DNA of 24,152 nt, taken from contig SFDG01000068.1 in the NCBI GenBank assembly GCA_004558305.1, forward strand, positions 1 to 24,152, given 5' to 3'. This stretch comes from Phocaeicola plebeius (GTDB taxonomy: Bacteria; Bacteroidota; Bacteroidia; Bacteroidales; Bacteroidaceae). Below are positions 24,051 through 24,152 of this stretch, in pieces. Position numbers and translations under genes: made by a program. The notes under the pieces were generated by a model. It was not told the DNA's origin. It made no database searches and saw nothing but the letters and a program-made list of their open reading frames with translations. How positions within the stretch are numbered: the first letter of the stretch is position 1; every line of letters starts with the position of its first letter.

Positions 24051-24081
24051 TTGGTTTATTTGAAAAAAGTCACTACTTTTG
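24051..24081 (+). promoter_or_regulatory. rpmH promoter
   Basis: TACTTTTG (24074-24081) fits the -7 consensus and TTG (24051-24053) lies 20 bases upstream. The start point is expected near 24087, about 38 bases before the rpmH ATG. Confidence 0.7.
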
Positions 24082-24124
24082 CACCCCGAATCGAAAGAAT
24101 AATAACATAAAAGTATATACGAAT

Positions 24125-24152
24125 ATGAAAAGAACATTCCAACCCTCTAACA
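24125..24152 (+). CDS. rpmH: Ribosomal protein L34 (partial, cut by window end)
   Basis: The frame opens ATG at 24125 and reads MKRTFQPSN before the window ends, the usual start of bacterial L34, a small basic protein of the large ribosomal subunit. It stands directly after its own promoter and divergent from efp. Confidence 0.9.

Overview
The window reads as a chromosomal segment of a gut Bacteroidales species, most likely Bacteroides or Phocaeicola. Three things point there: repeated promoters of the Bacteroidetes type (TAnnTTTG at -7, with TTG 19-20 bases upstream), giant SusR/BT-type hybrid two-component regulators, and the divergent efp/rpmH pair. Most of the window is ordinary core genome, with no integrase, transposase, CRISPR array or prophage gene visible.

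Left part (1-7554): on the minus strand, pnp (polynucleotide phosphorylase) is followed after 3 bp by a secreted GH20 beta-N-acetylhexosaminidase. A small promoter-terminator cassette lies beyond its end. On the plus strand come a DUF4369/thioredoxin-like lipoprotein without the CxxC pair, then greA and a HIT-family hydrolase. A GDP-mannose-forming nucleotidyltransferase (manC type) converges on them from the minus strand.

Middle (7555-16027): two tandem paralogous hybrid two-component systems of about 1,320-1,340 residues. Each has a signal peptide, Reg_prop beta-propellers, a Y_Y_Y domain, a membrane segment, a histidine kinase, a receiver and an AraC-type DNA-binding domain. Their output domains are almost the same while the sensors have diverged, and no susC/susD genes are nearby.

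Right part (16028-24152): a SNF2-family helicase is followed after 21 bp by a 608-residue protein of unknown function, probably in one operon. Next come divergent tRNA-Phe(GAA) and tRNA-Pro(CGG) genes with near-identical leaders, then a gene-free stretch of about 740 bp holding a probable degenerate dispersed repeat and AT-rich direct repeats. An ADP-ribosylglycohydrolase-fold protein with altered metal-site residues, elongation factor P (minus strand) and the start of rpmH (plus strand) close the window.

The observations most worth checking are: an apparent in-frame loss of about 43-45 residues from the S1 domain of PNPase; a promoter-plus-intrinsic-terminator leader before greA that resembles the GraL arrangement of Escherichia coli; the twin regulators, one with an 18-residue gap in a propeller blade; the SNF2 plus unknown-partner operon; and the substituted active site of the ADP-ribosylglycohydrolase homologue.
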